64,000 nt of DNA from JACPDI01 sp035463475 (GCA_035463475.1 DATHTE010000052.1:30070-94069), one strand, 5' to 3'; positions 15,530-24,798 are shown, counted from the stretch's first letter. Translations and numbers: made by a program. The notes: generated from the letters alone by a model not told the origin.

Positions 15530-18190
15530 ATGACGCTCGCAGCCGGCGAGGGCGCCAGCCTCGGTGCCCGCACGTGCTTCGGACCTTACGAAATCGTTTC
15601 CGCCATCGGCGCCGGCGGAATGGGTGAGGTCTATAAGGCCCGCGATACCCGGCTGGGTCGCACCGTGGCCCTCAAGGTGCTTCCGCTCGAGGCCGCAGCC
15701 GATCCGGAGCGACGCAGGCGCTTCGAGCAGGAGGCGCGCGCTGCCTCGGCGCTGAGCCACCCGCACATCTGCGTCCTGCACGATATCGGATGCGAAGGGG
15801 ACGTCCACTTCCTCGTGATGGAATACCTCGAGGGAGAGACGCTCGCGGAGCGCCTGATGAAAGGTCCGCTTCGGCTCGCGCAGGCGCTCGAGTACGGCGC
15901 GCAAATCGCGGATGCGCTGAACAAGGCGCACCGGCAGGGCATCGTGCACCGCGACCTGAAGCCGAGTAACGTCATGCTCACCGCGGACGGCGCGAAGCTC
16001 CTCGACTTCGGCCTCGCGAAGCTCAAACACGCCGGCCGTGCAGCGCCCACGGCAGTCACCACCACGGGATGGGCGGCCGGCGCCCCGCTCACGGAGAGCG
16101 GGACGCTGCTGGGTACGGTGGCCTACATGGCACCCGAACAGCTCGAGGGCGGAGAGATCGACGCGCGCGCCGACCTGTTTGCCTTCGGCGCGGTGCTCTA
16201 CGAGATGCTGACGGCGCGGCGCGCCTTCGAAGGGAAGACGCCGGCCTCGGTCATCGCGTCGATTCTCGCTGGGGAGCCGCCGCGGCTGCTCGACGTGCAA
16301 CCGCTTGCGCCCCCCGCGGTCGCGCGGGTCATCGCGACCTGTCTGCAGAAGGACCCGAACGACCGCTGGCAGACCGCCCACGACCTCCGTCTGCAGCTGC
16401 AGGCGATCGCGGCCGACGGCGGGGCGGGCCGCCGGTGGCGCGACGCATCGTGGCGCCGACTCCGATGGCCCGCCATCGCTGTGCTGTTTCTCGCGGCGAT
16501 CGCCCTCGCTGGCACGCAGTTCCGAGGCCGGCCGGTGCCGGCCCCGCCGGTGCGATTCACGATCGCGCTCCCGAGCGGCGCCAGCTTCGGCGACCAGCCG
16601 AACCTCGCCGTGTCGCCGGACGGCCGGTACGTCGCGTACACGGCGAAGCTGCGCGGTTCCTCCACCACGCTATGGCTCCGTGCGATGGACGCCACAGAGA
16701 GCCGCGAGTTGCCGGAGACCGCAGGAGCGCAGTTTCCGTTCTGGGCGCCAGACAGCCAGGCTGTCGGCTTCGTGTCGGGGGGCGCGCTCCACCGGATCGA
16801 CCTGCGCGACGCGAAACCGCGCGTCATCGCGAGGCTCTCGCCTCAGCAGCAGGTGGGTTCCGCGGCGTGGGGATCCGGCGACGTCGTCGTGTTCGCCTCC
16901 GGCACCGGCTTGTACCGCGTACCCGCGCAGGGGGGCGAGCCGACCCTGATCGCCGAGCGGCCGCAGCGCTTCCGCGGCATTCGCGGGTTCGTCCCCGACG
17001 GCCGCGCCCTCGTGTCGGAATGGGACGCCGCCGCTTCGTACTGGAGTGCCTTCGCGGTGCCGCTCGATGGATCGGGGAACGTCTCCCGCATCGCGAACGG
17101 GTTCGCGGTGCAGGCAGCTCCCGAGCGGCTCCTGCTGGTGCGCGACGGCATGCTGATCGCCCAGAGGTTCGACAGTCGCGCGCAGCGCGTCCTCGGCGAG
17201 CCCGCTATCCTCGCCGAGGCCGTCGACGCCTGGGACGCGGCGGCGTCGGCGGGGGAACTGCTCGTGTACCGGCCGCGGCCGAGAACAGAGCTCGCCTGGT
17301 TCGATCGCGCGGGCAGGCGCCTCGGCGCGCTGGGATCGCTATCGACCGATTACCTCTGGTTCGCTCTGTCGCCCGACGGCACACGGGCCGCCGTCGAGCG
17401 TGGGCGGCCGATTGAAGTGGGGGACATCTGGCTGTTCGATCTCGCGCGCCCTTCCGTTCCGCTGCGTCTCAGTCACCAGGGTACGCGGCAGTCGGATCCC
17501 GTGTGGTCGGGTGACGGGCGGCGCCTCGCGTATGCAACGATGGGCGCCGGCCGCAGCGGCATTCAGTGGCGGAGCATCGGTGACGGCGGGCAGCAGGAGC
17601 ACAACATTCCGCTCCAGGCGCCGGCGTGGCCCACGGACTGGACCGCCGATGGACGGTACCTCGTCGTCGCCACGCCCGCGTTCGGCACGTCCGGTTCTTC
17701 GATGGATGTCGCGCTGATCCCGGCGGATGGCGGCGGCACGCTGCAGCCGCTCATCGCGACGGGGGCAAACGAAGCGCAAGCCCGCCTATCCCCAGACGGC
17801 CGCTGGATCGCCTACACGTCTGATGAATCGGGCAGGCCGGAGGTCTACGTGCAGAGGTTCCCTGAGCCCGGCGAACGGATTGGCGTGTCGGCGGGCGGTG
17901 GGGCACAGCCGGTATGGCGGCGCGACGGCCGGGAGCTGTTCTACGTCGATCTCGATCGCCGTCTGATGTCGGTGCCGATGGAGACCGGTGCCCGCATCAC
18001 CGCGGGCAAGCCGCGCCTCCTGTTCGAGCTTCCCAGTTATGGGTTCGAGATCTTCTACGGCGTGCGGAACGTGTACGACGTGGCGCCTGACGGCGAGCGG
18101 TTCCTCGTGCTCGCGCGCAACGAGCGCGACGCGTCGTCGCTGACGGTCGTGACGAACTTCACGAGCGCGCTGGCCGGGCGGCGCGATTAG
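15530..18190 (+). CDS. Ser/Thr protein kinase fused to a TolB/WD40-like propeller
   Basis: 886 residues from ATG 15530. Kinase domain (about residues 18-285): glycine loop GAGGMGEVYKA, VALKVL lysine, catalytic loop HRDLKPSNVML with Asp142, DFGLAKL, and GTVAYMAPEQL. A single membrane helix (WPAIAVLFLAAIALAG, about 312-328) then leads to an extracytoplasmic six-bladed propeller with repeats such as LAVSPDGRYVAYTA, PFWAPDSQAVGFV and RLSPDGRWIAYTSDE. This Hanks-kinase/TolB-propeller layout is expanded in Acidobacteriota. The propeller probably senses or binds a periplasmic ligand; substrates are unknown. A second gene of this layout lies at 58.9-61.6 kb. Confidence 0.95.
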   Translation: MTLAAGEGASLGARTCFGPYEIVSAIGAGGMGEVYKARDTRLGRTVALKVLPLEAAADPERRRRFEQEARAASALSHPHICVLHDIGCEGDVHFLVMEYLEGETLAERLMKGPLRLAQALEYGAQIADALNKAHRQGIVHRDLKPSNVMLTADGAKLLDFGLAKLKHAGRAAPTAVTTTGWAAGAPLTESGTLLGTVAYMAPEQLEGGEIDARADLFAFGAVLYEMLTARRAFEGKTPASVIASILAGEPPRLLDVQPLAPPAVARVIATCLQKDPNDRWQTAHDLRLQLQAIAADGGAGRRWRDASWRRLRWPAIAVLFLAAIALAGTQFRGRPVPAPPVRFTIALPSGASFGDQPNLAVSPDGRYVAYTAKLRGSSTTLWLRAMDATESRELPETAGAQFPFWAPDSQAVGFVSGGALHRIDLRDAKPRVIARLSPQQQVGSAAWGSGDVVVFASGTGLYRVPAQGGEPTLIAERPQRFRGIRGFVPDGRALVSEWDAAASYWSAFAVPLDGSGNVSRIANGFAVQAAPERLLLVRDGMLIAQRFDSRAQRVLGEPAILAEAVDAWDAAASAGELLVYRPRPRTELAWFDRAGRRLGALGSLSTDYLWFALSPDGTRAAVERGRPIEVGDIWLFDLARPSVPLRLSHQGTRQSDPVWSGDGRRLAYATMGAGRSGIQWRSIGDGGQQEHNIPLQAPAWPTDWTADGRYLVVATPAFGTSGSSMDVALIPADGGGTLQPLIATGANEAQARLSPDGRWIAYTSDESGRPEVYVQRFPEPGERIGVSAGGGAQPVWRRDGRELFYVDLDRRLMSVPMETGARITAGKPRLLFELPSYGFEIFYGVRNVYDVAPDGERFLVLARNERDASSLTVVTNFTSALAGRRD

Positions 18191-18198
18191 CCGGCCGG

Positions 18199-18891
18199 TT
18201 ACCTCGATCTCAATCCGCGCAGGTACGCGGGCAGCTCCGCGATGGACCGTATCCGCGGACAGTCTGCCTCCGCGTACAGATCGCCCGCGTCCACGAGGAG
18301 GGGCTGCAGGCCGGCCGCGCGCGCTCCCGCGACGTCCACGTGATACAGATCGCCGACGTGGATCGCGTCCTCCGGCCGCGCGCCGGCGCGCGCCACGGCG
18401 ATGTGGAACAGCCGCGGGTCCGGCTTCTCGACCCCTTCGAGATACGAGTCCACGATCGCGTCGAAGTAGGCGCTGAGATCGAGCCGGTCGAGGAGCGCGT
18501 GCAGCCGGCCGTTGGCATTCGACGTGACGATGAGCAGGAGTCCGCGCGCGCGCAGCTCCGAGAGCGCCTCGTGAGTGCCCGGCGTGACGGCTTCCCACAG
18601 GTTCGTCTGCGTGTGGTAGGCCTTCAGATTCTCGAGCGCGGCGTCGGTCGCCTTCGACAGCGGGATCCCCGCCCCTTCGAGCACCAGGTTGAAGTACAGC
18701 CAGCCGCGCTGCGCGTCGTTCGTCGCGCTGATCGTGGGCGGGCTGTCGAATTGCCGCTTGGCGCGCGGCTCCGCCCCCTCAAGCGCGGCCGGGTCTGCCT
18801 CGACGCCGTGCGCCCTCAGCACGCTCGCGACGCGCTGCCAGTTCGGGTTGACGATGACCCCGCCGGCATCGAGGGACACGAGCCGATACAT
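18199..18891 (-). CDS. HAD superfamily hydrolase, subfamily IA
   Basis: 230 residues. Motif I is LVSLDAGGVIVNP (nucleophile Asp followed by Ala-Gly, as in HAD subfamily IA members with DxGG). Motif II is IVTSNANG. The motif III Lys is in GVEKPDPRLF, and motif IV is IHVGDLYHVDVAGA. It is a cytosolic phosphatase or dehalogenase-like enzyme of unknown substrate. The start is taken at ATG 18891; ATG 18909 is also in frame and would put its first base directly against the first base of the divergent glutamine synthetase-like gene. The tail converges on the kinase-propeller gene with 8 bases between. Confidence 0.88.
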   Translation of the reverse strand: MYRLVSLDAGGVIVNPNWQRVASVLRAHGVEADPAALEGAEPRAKRQFDSPPTISATNDAQRGWLYFNLVLEGAGIPLSKATDAALENLKAYHTQTNLWEAVTPGTHEALSELRARGLLLIVTSNANGRLHALLDRLDLSAYFDAIVDSYLEGVEKPDPRLFHIAVARAGARPEDAIHVGDLYHVDVAGARAAGLQPLLVDAGDLYAEADCPRIRSIAELPAYLRGLRSR

Positions 18892-18909
18892 ACTTGGAGT
18901 CTCATCCAT

Positions 18910-20316
18910 ATGCCTCATACAAACCAGACCCCTGTCTCCGCGTCCGCGCCACCCCCGGAGCCTGCTCAGACCCTGCTTCGCCACCTCCGCAAACCGCCCG
19001 CGGAGTGGACCGTTGACGATATCAGCTCGTTCGTGCGCGAGCGCGATATTCGCGTGCTCTCGCTGCTGCACATCGGCGGCGACGGCTGGCTGAAAACGCT
19101 GGATTTCGTACCGCGCGACGCGGCGCACCTGGCCGACGTGCTGAGTGGCGGCGAACGGGCCGACGGCTCGAGCCTGTTCGGCGACCTCGGCATCCCCATC
19201 GGCGCGTCCGACATCGTCATCCGGCCGCGGCTGTCCACTGCGTTCGTGGATCCGTTCGCGCCGGAGCCGACGCTGGCGGTGCTGTGCAGCCACTTCAACC
19301 GGCAGGGAGCGCCGCTGGCCGAGTCCCCCGACACGCTGGTCCGGGCAGCGCACGCGCGGCTGGTGGCGGAGACCGGCGTCGAGTTGCATGCCCTCGGAGA
19401 GATCGAGTTCTTCCTCGGCACGCGGGTCGGCGATGCCGAGGCCTATGGCGCCAACGAGCGCGGCTACCACGCGAGCTCGCCGTTCGTGTTCGGCGAAGCG
19501 TTGCGCCGCAAAGCGCTCGTGCACCTTGCGGAGATGGGGGTGCCGGTCAAGTACGGCCACGCCGAGGTCGGGTACGTGGAGGCCGACGCGTCCGACTCGC
19601 GCGTGTGGGAGCAGCACGAGATCGAGCTGTGGCTCCGGCCGCTACCGGAAGCGGCCGACGCGGTCGTGCTCACGCATTGGGTGCTGCGCAACCTCGCCCA
19701 GCGCGTCGGGATGTTGTGCAACTTCGCACCCATGGCGCGCAAAGGGCACGCCGGCAGCGGCATGCACTTCCACTTCGCGCCCTGCGCCAGGGGAGATTAC
19801 CTGCCGCACACCGCCGGGGACGGGTCCCTGACCCCGCACGCAAAGTGGCTGATCGGCGGGCTCGTCGCGCACGCAGGCGCCCTGATGGCGTTTGGCAACC
19901 GGAGCCGGGACTCCTTCGTCCGTCTGAGCCAGGGGAAGGAAGCTCCGAGCACCGTCACGTGGGGCCGTTACGACCGCCGGGCGCTCGTGCGAATTCCCAT
20001 CATCCCGACCGACGAGCAGGGCCGCATCACGTCCCCTCCCACCATCGAGTTCCGGCTGCCAGACGGATCGGCGCACCCGCACCTACTGCTGGCGGCGATC
20101 GCGCAGGCGTTCGTGGCGGGCCACGACATGACGGACGTGGATGCCGTCCTCGAACGCACGGCCGTCACCAGGCCGGGCGGGACGTCGGACACGCGCGTAC
20201 CGCTGACGTTCACGGAAATCGCGGACGCGCTGGCCCGCTGCCGGGGCACGCTCGAAGCCGGCGGCGTGTTCACGCCCAACATGCTGGACCGCGTGATCAG
20301 GCTGCTTCGCGCCTGA
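18910..20316 (+). CDS. Glutamine synthetase family enzyme
   Basis: 468 residues from ATG 18910 with TTGGAGT upstream. The beta-grasp part carries ADGSSLFG, and the catalytic part has GEIEFFLG (metal-binding Glu), GSGMHFHF (His), NRSRDSFVRLS and the late box IEFRLPDGSAHPHLLLAAIAQA. These match the GS fold, but residues differ from canonical GlnA (HPHL instead of NPYL, and HFHF instead of HxHxS). It may therefore be a GlnA-like ligase acting on another amine, such as a gamma-glutamyl-amine synthetase. It is divergent from the HAD gene with essentially no spacer. Confidence 0.88.
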   Translation: MPHTNQTPVSASAPPPEPAQTLLRHLRKPPAEWTVDDISSFVRERDIRVLSLLHIGGDGWLKTLDFVPRDAAHLADVLSGGERADGSSLFGDLGIPIGASDIVIRPRLSTAFVDPFAPEPTLAVLCSHFNRQGAPLAESPDTLVRAAHARLVAETGVELHALGEIEFFLGTRVGDAEAYGANERGYHASSPFVFGEALRRKALVHLAEMGVPVKYGHAEVGYVEADASDSRVWEQHEIELWLRPLPEAADAVVLTHWVLRNLAQRVGMLCNFAPMARKGHAGSGMHFHFAPCARGDYLPHTAGDGSLTPHAKWLIGGLVAHAGALMAFGNRSRDSFVRLSQGKEAPSTVTWGRYDRRALVRIPIIPTDEQGRITSPPTIEFRLPDGSAHPHLLLAAIAQAFVAGHDMTDVDAVLERTAVTRPGGTSDTRVPLTFTEIADALARCRGTLEAGGVFTPNMLDRVIRLLRA

Positions 20317-20332
20317 CCGCGGCAGCCTTGAT

Positions 20333-20369
20333 CGTATGCATATGTTCAGGCCATACTGATATGCATGCG
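20333..20369 (+). promoter_or_regulatory. Inverted-repeat operator upstream of vapBC
   Basis: Arms CGTATGCATAT (20333-20343) and ATATGCATGCG (20359-20369) are inverted copies with one mismatch, 15 bases apart. The second arm covers the VapB start codon at 20365. VapBC complexes normally bind such inverted repeats to repress their own operon, so this is the likely autoregulatory site. Confidence 0.6.
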
Positions 20370-20571
20370 AACGACGATCATCCTGGATGAGGGTCTCCTC
20401 GAATGCGCGAGAGGGCTCACCGGTCTGACAGAAAAGACGGCCCTGGTTCACGAAGGTCTGCGGGCGCTGATCGCTCGCGAGAGCGCGCGCCGCCTGGCGG
20501 CGCTGGGCGGAACGGAACGACGGCTGCGGGCGCCGCGCAGGCGCCGCCCGGCCCGGGGACGCCCGCGGTGA
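20365..20571 (+). CDS. vapB: VapB-type antitoxin
   Basis: 68 residues. MRTTIILDEGLLECARGLTG is the ribbon-helix-helix DNA-binding start of type II VapB antitoxins; EKTALVHEGLRALIARESAR continues it. The Arg-rich tail would wrap the toxin. There are two nearby ATGs; 20365 gives the conserved MRTTI start. The stop overlaps the toxin start as GTGA. Confidence 0.9.
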   Translation: MRTTIILDEGLLECARGLTGLTEKTALVHEGLRALIARESARRLAALGGTERRLRAPRRRRPARGRPR

Positions 20572-20930
20572 TTCTGGTCGACACGTCGGTCTGGGTGAAC
20601 CACCTCCGCAGCTCCGATGGGCGCCTCGCGGCCGCGCTCGCCGATGGCCGCGCGGGTGTGCACCGGTTCGTCATCGGAGAACTGGCGCTGGGACAGCTTC
20701 GCCGCCGAGGGGAGATCCTGACGCTGCTTCGCGCGCTGCCGGATGCGGGCGAGGCGACTCACGACGAGGTGCACGAACTGGTGGAGTCCCACCGCCTCGC
20801 CGGGAGCGGGATCGGCTGGATCGACGCGCACCTGCTGTGCGCAGCCCGGCTTGCCGGATGGCAGCTCTGGACGGCTGACCGGCGGCTCGCGTCTGTCGCG
20901 GCGCGACTCGACCTCTCGCCTGACCGATAG
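20568..20930 (+). CDS. vapC: VapC-type PIN-domain ribonuclease toxin
   Basis: 120 residues, start GTG 20568. The PIN-domain acidic residues are present: Asp5 in ILVDTSVWVNHLR, Glu in GELALGQL, Asp in GIGWIDAHLLC and Asp in WTADRRL. These coordinate Mg2+ for RNA cleavage, usually of tRNA or rRNA. It is intact and paired with VapB, so the module is probably functional. Confidence 0.93.
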   Translation: MILVDTSVWVNHLRSSDGRLAAALADGRAGVHRFVIGELALGQLRRRGEILTLLRALPDAGEATHDEVHELVESHRLAGSGIGWIDAHLLCAARLAGWQLWTADRRLASVAARLDLSPDR

Positions 20931-21126
20931 ACGCCAGCTCTGGCCTCGAGCGTCGCCGGAACCCTCCACGCGAGTCATGCTGCTCACTTCGAAGGGTGAG
21001 GGGGCAAACCATCTGTCGAGCTGCAGGGGCCGAGCGGAGACGACCGAGCTGGCGATGCGTGTCCAAGGAATGAGGATCGTGTTGGAGCGACTCGGGGACC
21101 AGGTCAGCGTCGCGGCCGACCCGTTC

Positions 21127-21312
21127 TCAGGTCCGTTTGTCCTCGGTCAAGAGCTGGTCGATGATCGCGTTTGCGTCGTTCTCGAGCCGGGCGCGGGCCT
21201 GGTCGAATCGGTCCTTGAAGTCGCGGCGAATCACGACAGCCGCGGTGACGAACAGGCCAATGAGCGCGGCGAGGAGGACGACCACGGAGAGAGCGATAAT
21301 CCAGAGCGGCAT
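21127..21312 (-). CDS. Small single-pass membrane protein
   Basis: About 61 residues. The start is fixed by a strong GGAGG seven bases before the second of two adjacent ATGs. An N-terminal helix (PLWIIALSVVVLLAALIGLF) is followed by a charged amphipathic tail (RDFKDRFDQARARLENDANA). It is probably an inner-membrane protein with a cytoplasmic coiled tail. No family is recognised. It has its own ribosome site and ends on the same strand upstream of nothing closely spaced. The region 20931-21126 shows no gene. Confidence 0.6.
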   Translation of the reverse strand: MPLWIIALSVVVLLAALIGLFVTAAVVIRRDFKDRFDQARARLENDANAIIDQLLTEDKRT

Positions 21313-21362
21313 CATCTCCCCTCCGAAGAGCAGGACCGCACCCAATCCGATTGTAACCGACG

Positions 21363-22274
21363 CTACTGGTAGATGATCACCGAGGGAGACGGGGAGAGCG
21401 CCAGCACGTCAGCCGGCTGGAGCAGGTCGGTGTCCTGTTCGTAGAACAACTTGAACCCCGCGAACTCGAGCGGCCGCTGGCGCAGCACGGACCTGTACGT
21501 GTGCCGCTTCAGCGCGCGCGAGCCAAAGCCGTCCATGTCGAGGACCACGTCGATCCGCGGGCTCGACCAGATGCGCTCCTTGTCCGGCAGCATGCCCAGC
21601 GTGAATTGATGGACGATGAGCACTTTGGGCGGGAGCTCGTAACGCGCGATGAGGTGCTCGAGGACTGCGATCGCATCGTTGACCTCGCTCGCCGCCATCG
21701 TCCCGATGCGCCGGCCCGGGACCTCGCCGGGCGGCATCGAGAACTCGGGATCGAGCGCCAGGTAGACGTCCGGTTCCGCGAGGTACGGCGCCAGATACGC
21801 GAGCTCGCGAAGCACCGTGGAGCGGCCCGTCTGGACGTCGAGAATGAGCTTGTATCCAGCCTGGCGCGCCTCGCGCAGCATTCGCTCGATCACCTCGCGG
21901 CTTTCGCGCCGGCGGTACATGCCGTCCGGTCCCGGGCGCGGCTGCGCGACGACCGCGATCAGCTCGTAAGCCGGCAGCACGGGTTTGTCGGACACCGCAG
22001 CGAACGCCCCGGCCTGCCGCCGGAGGCCATTTGTCAGCGCGTCGCCGGTGAGGCGGCCCAGGATCCCCATCCGCCCGGTCCACGGGTTCCCATACCACGC
22101 GACGAGGAGGTGCCGGTCGAGCACGGAGGCGTGCTGCAGCGCGGGGCGAGCGAGCCGCGCCTCCCGACTTGACCGCGCGGCCGGGCGTGGAGGGGAGTAC
22201 GCCGCCAATGTGGTGAACGCCGCGACGCCGAACGCCGTGAGAAAGGTGATTGCCTCGAAAGGCCGGGACCGCAT
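21363..22274 (-). CDS. Conserved hypothetical membrane-anchored or exported protein
   Basis: 303 residues with an N-terminal hydrophobic segment (FLTAFGVAAFTTLAAY). The body has alternating helix and strand segments: VLDRHLLVAWYGNPWTGRMG, ELIAVVAQPRPGPDG, YKLILDVQTGRST, DVYLALDPEFSMP, KVLIVHQFTLGML and DVVLDMDGFG. The order resembles a TIM-barrel glycosidase-like fold with acidic residues at strand ends, but I do not recognise the family. It probably acts outside the cytoplasm. There are no close co-directional neighbours except the small membrane protein downstream. Confidence 0.7.
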   Translation of the reverse strand: MRSRPFEAITFLTAFGVAAFTTLAAYSPPRPAARSSREARLARPALQHASVLDRHLLVAWYGNPWTGRMGILGRLTGDALTNGLRRQAGAFAAVSDKPVLPAYELIAVVAQPRPGPDGMYRRRESREVIERMLREARQAGYKLILDVQTGRSTVLRELAYLAPYLAEPDVYLALDPEFSMPPGEVPGRRIGTMAASEVNDAIAVLEHLIARYELPPKVLIVHQFTLGMLPDKERIWSSPRIDVVLDMDGFGSRALKRHTYRSVLRQRPLEFAGFKLFYEQDTDLLQPADVLALSPSPSVIIYQ

Positions 22275-22388
22275 CAGGCCATCCGAATCGCAATCGCTGT
22301 ACCGATGAGAGACGGCTGTTCGCGCCTTGCCAATGCGGGCCGCAGACCCGAAGGAAATGCGCGGGGCTACGGAGATCGGACATTCCGA

Positions 22389-23047
22389 TCACGAGTTCGT
22401 GATCAGACTGTGCCGGTCATTCGAGCGTTTCTTCGTCAGGCGACGAACGCACCACACCAGGCCGCCGCCGGCCAGAAACAACGAGCCCGGTTCGGGGACG
22501 GGCGCCGTGTGGGCGAAGTGGGCGAGCGTGGGGAAGTTGCCGGTCACGTCCTCGAGCACGAAGCTGCTGAAGTGACGGTCGGATACGAGACCGAAGAAGC
22601 GGTCGGTGAATGCGCCGGTTCGAAGCGGCAGGACCTGCCCCCAGGCAGCGTGAGTGCCAGGTTGTGAATCTCTCCATAGAAGGTGCCGTAGTCGAACCCG
22701 ATTGCGTGCACAGGGCCGGAGAGGGACACGTTCAGCAGCGGAGGATTCTGCCACTCCAGGTATCCGGACTGATGGTGCAGCGAGTCGTAATCAAGGTCGG
22801 CGGTGTTGACGAAGAGCTCTTGTGCCTGGAACGTGACGCCGCCAAGTATTGTCGGGTTCGACCCGTAAAATGTGGACGCGTCGGTGGTCCCCTCGAAGTC
22901 GACGACGGTTACGCGCGATACCGCGGCCAGCCACGCGCTCCGGGAGGTGTAGATCGCGATTGGGTCCGCGGAAGCGGTCGGGGCAGTCAGCAAGAGGATT
23001 GCGAGAACACGTACGATGGGTGCTGCAAAATGGGCAGGACTTTCCAC
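22389..23047 (-). pseudogene. PEP-CTERM sorted exported protein, interrupted by a one-base frameshift
   Basis: GTG 23047, preceded by GAGGAGGT, opens a signal peptide (RVLAILLLTAPTASAD) and an exported domain with VVDFEGTT, GVTFQAQELFVN and AIGFDYGTFYGEIHNLAL. The frame then breaks at the run of five C (22638-22642; five G on the coding strand). One base is missing: the next frame continues the same protein through FTDRFFGLVSDRHFSSFV and ends with a perfect PEP-CTERM tail, VPEPGSLFLAGGGLVW then RRLTKKR. The tail should direct sorting by an exosortase. The domain resembles other PEP-CTERM proteins of unknown role. Either the gene is broken or the consensus lacks one G. Confidence 0.85.
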
Positions 23048-23119
23048 GGGTGACCTCCTCAATGCGGCTACCCGTCGCGCGTGCAAGCTGGGGTCCAGCA
23101 GCGAAGGAGGCGACGCTGT

Positions 23120-24505
23120 TCACGCCGCAGTTGCTCCCCCCAAGGTTTTTGCGATGTCCCCGAGAACGGTTTTCGCGTCGCCGAACACCATCAGCGTGTT
23201 GTCGGCGTAATAGAGCTCGTTCTCGATTCCCGCAAAGCCCGGGTTCATCGATCGCTTGTTGGCGATGACGAACCGGGCGCGATCGGCGTCGATGATCGGC
23301 ATCCCGTAAATCGGGCTGTTCTGATCGTGGCGGGCCGCGGGGTTCACGACGTCGTTCGCACCGACCACGAGCACCACGTCCGTCTGCGGCAACTCGGGGT
23401 TGACGTCGTCCATCTCGGCGAGCGCCTCGTAGGGGATCTCGGCTTCGGCCAACAACACATTCATGTGTCCCGGCATGCGTCCGGCAACGGGATGGATCGC
23501 GAACCGGACGTTGACTCCTCGCCTCGTCAGCTGATCGTAGATCTCGCGCACCCGATGCTGCGCCTGGGCGACGGCCATGCCGTATCCCGGCACGATGACG
23601 ACGCTGTTGGCATTCTCGAGCAACTCGGCCGCGTCTGCCGCCGTGCCGCTCTTGACCGCGCGGGTGTCCGTCCTCGCCACGTCCACCTGCACCTGGCCGA
23701 AGGCGCCAAACAGCACGTTGGTGAACGACCTGTTCATGGCCCGACACATGATCACCGACAGGATGAATCCGGAGGCGCCATCCAGGGCGCCGGCGGTAAT
23801 GAGGACCTTGTTTTCCAGCACGAATCCCATCGCGACTGCGGACAAGCCTGCGTACGAATTCAGCAGGGAAATGACCGTCGGCATGTCGGCGCCACCAATC
23901 GGGAGGATCAGCAGTACCCCAAATGCCAGCGAAAGTGCGACGACGAGTGGGAACAGCTGCCACACGTCCGGCCGGATGGCTAGGACGACGGTGGCGCCAC
24001 CGGCGAGGCCGAGCAGCGACAAGTTCACGAGGTTCTGGCCACGATAGGTGATCGGGCGCGTGGGGACGATTTCCTGGAGCTTTCCGGCGGCCATCAGGCT
24101 GCCCGTGAAGGTCAAGTATCCCAGGATCACCTCGACCCCGATTGCCGCGGTGCGAAACGTGGTGAGCTGTCCGTCATGGAGCCACAGGACGTACTTGGCG
24201 GTCCCGACGAGTCCCGCGGCGACTCCACCGAACGCATGAGACAGGGCGGTCCGTTGCGGGACCGCCGTCAGAGGGACCCATGACAACGGAATGCCGATCG
24301 CGGTCCCGACGGCGAACGCGACGGCGATCCACGTGAAATTCACAATCTCCGGCTGAAGGAGCGTACCGATGATCGCCGCCGTCATGCCCGCCACGCCGGC
24401 GCCGACGCCGCGCCGCGCGGTCCGCGGATGGTTCAGCCAGCGCAGCGACAAGATGAAGAGCACCGCCGCGAGCAGATAGCTCCCCTGCGTAAGGTGGGCA
24501 GTCAT
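23120..24505 (-). CDS. pntB: NAD(P) transhydrogenase subunit beta
   Basis: 461 residues. About nine membrane helices occupy the N-terminal 280 residues, then the NADP(H)-binding domain with IVPGYGMAVAQAQHRV, RFAIHPVAGRMPGHMNVLLAEA, VVLVVGANDVVNP and FVIANKRSMNPGFAGIENEL. These are hallmark dIII motifs. The enzyme couples hydride transfer between NADH and NADP+ to proton flow. The start overlaps the pntAB stop as ATGA. The alpha-1 (dI) subunit that binds NAD(H) is not in this window. Confidence 0.97.
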   Translation of the reverse strand: MTAHLTQGSYLLAAVLFILSLRWLNHPRTARRGVGAGVAGMTAAIIGTLLQPEIVNFTWIAVAFAVGTAIGIPLSWVPLTAVPQRTALSHAFGGVAAGLVGTAKYVLWLHDGQLTTFRTAAIGVEVILGYLTFTGSLMAAGKLQEIVPTRPITYRGQNLVNLSLLGLAGGATVVLAIRPDVWQLFPLVVALSLAFGVLLILPIGGADMPTVISLLNSYAGLSAVAMGFVLENKVLITAGALDGASGFILSVIMCRAMNRSFTNVLFGAFGQVQVDVARTDTRAVKSGTAADAAELLENANSVVIVPGYGMAVAQAQHRVREIYDQLTRRGVNVRFAIHPVAGRMPGHMNVLLAEAEIPYEALAEMDDVNPELPQTDVVLVVGANDVVNPAARHDQNSPIYGMPIIDADRARFVIANKRSMNPGFAGIENELYYADNTLMVFGDAKTVLGDIAKTLGGATAA

Positions 24506-24798
24506 GAACGCGGCCCCCGCTCACGGAACATCTTGAGCATCCTGTCCGTGATCAGGAAGCCGCTGACGATGTTCGTCACGGAAGCGGCGACCGCCACGGC
24601 TCCCAGTACCGTCGTCAATGCCGTCTGCTGTTCGCCGGCGATCAGGATGGAGCCGACGACCGCTATGGCCGAGATCGCGTTCGTCAGTGACATCAGCGGC
24701 GTGTGCAGCAGGCGGGAAACGTTTTGAATGACCTGGAAGCCAACAAACGCGGACAGGACGAACACGAAAGCCATCGACCACAAATCGAGCGAGCTCAC
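24502..24798 (-). CDS. pntAB: NAD(P) transhydrogenase alpha-2 (membrane) subunit
   Basis: 98 residues from GTG 24798, with GAGGAGG upstream. Three membrane helices: FVFVLSAFVGFQVIQNV, LMSLTNAISAIAVVGSIL and VLGAVAVAASVTNIVSGFLI, ending RMLKMFRER. This is the small split dII subunit that precedes pntB in three-gene operons. Here the gene upstream on the same strand is an MFS transporter, 46 bases away, and not pntAA. Confidence 0.93.
   Translation of the reverse strand: MSSLDLWSMAFVFVLSAFVGFQVIQNVSRLLHTPLMSLTNAISAIAVVGSILIAGEQQTALTTVLGAVAVAASVTNIVSGFLITDRMLKMFRERGPRS

Noticed and set aside
18910..19617. Extension of the HAD gene across the glutamine synthetase-like gene
   Set aside because: It is an antisense shadow; HAD homology begins at MYRLVSLDAGG near 18891.
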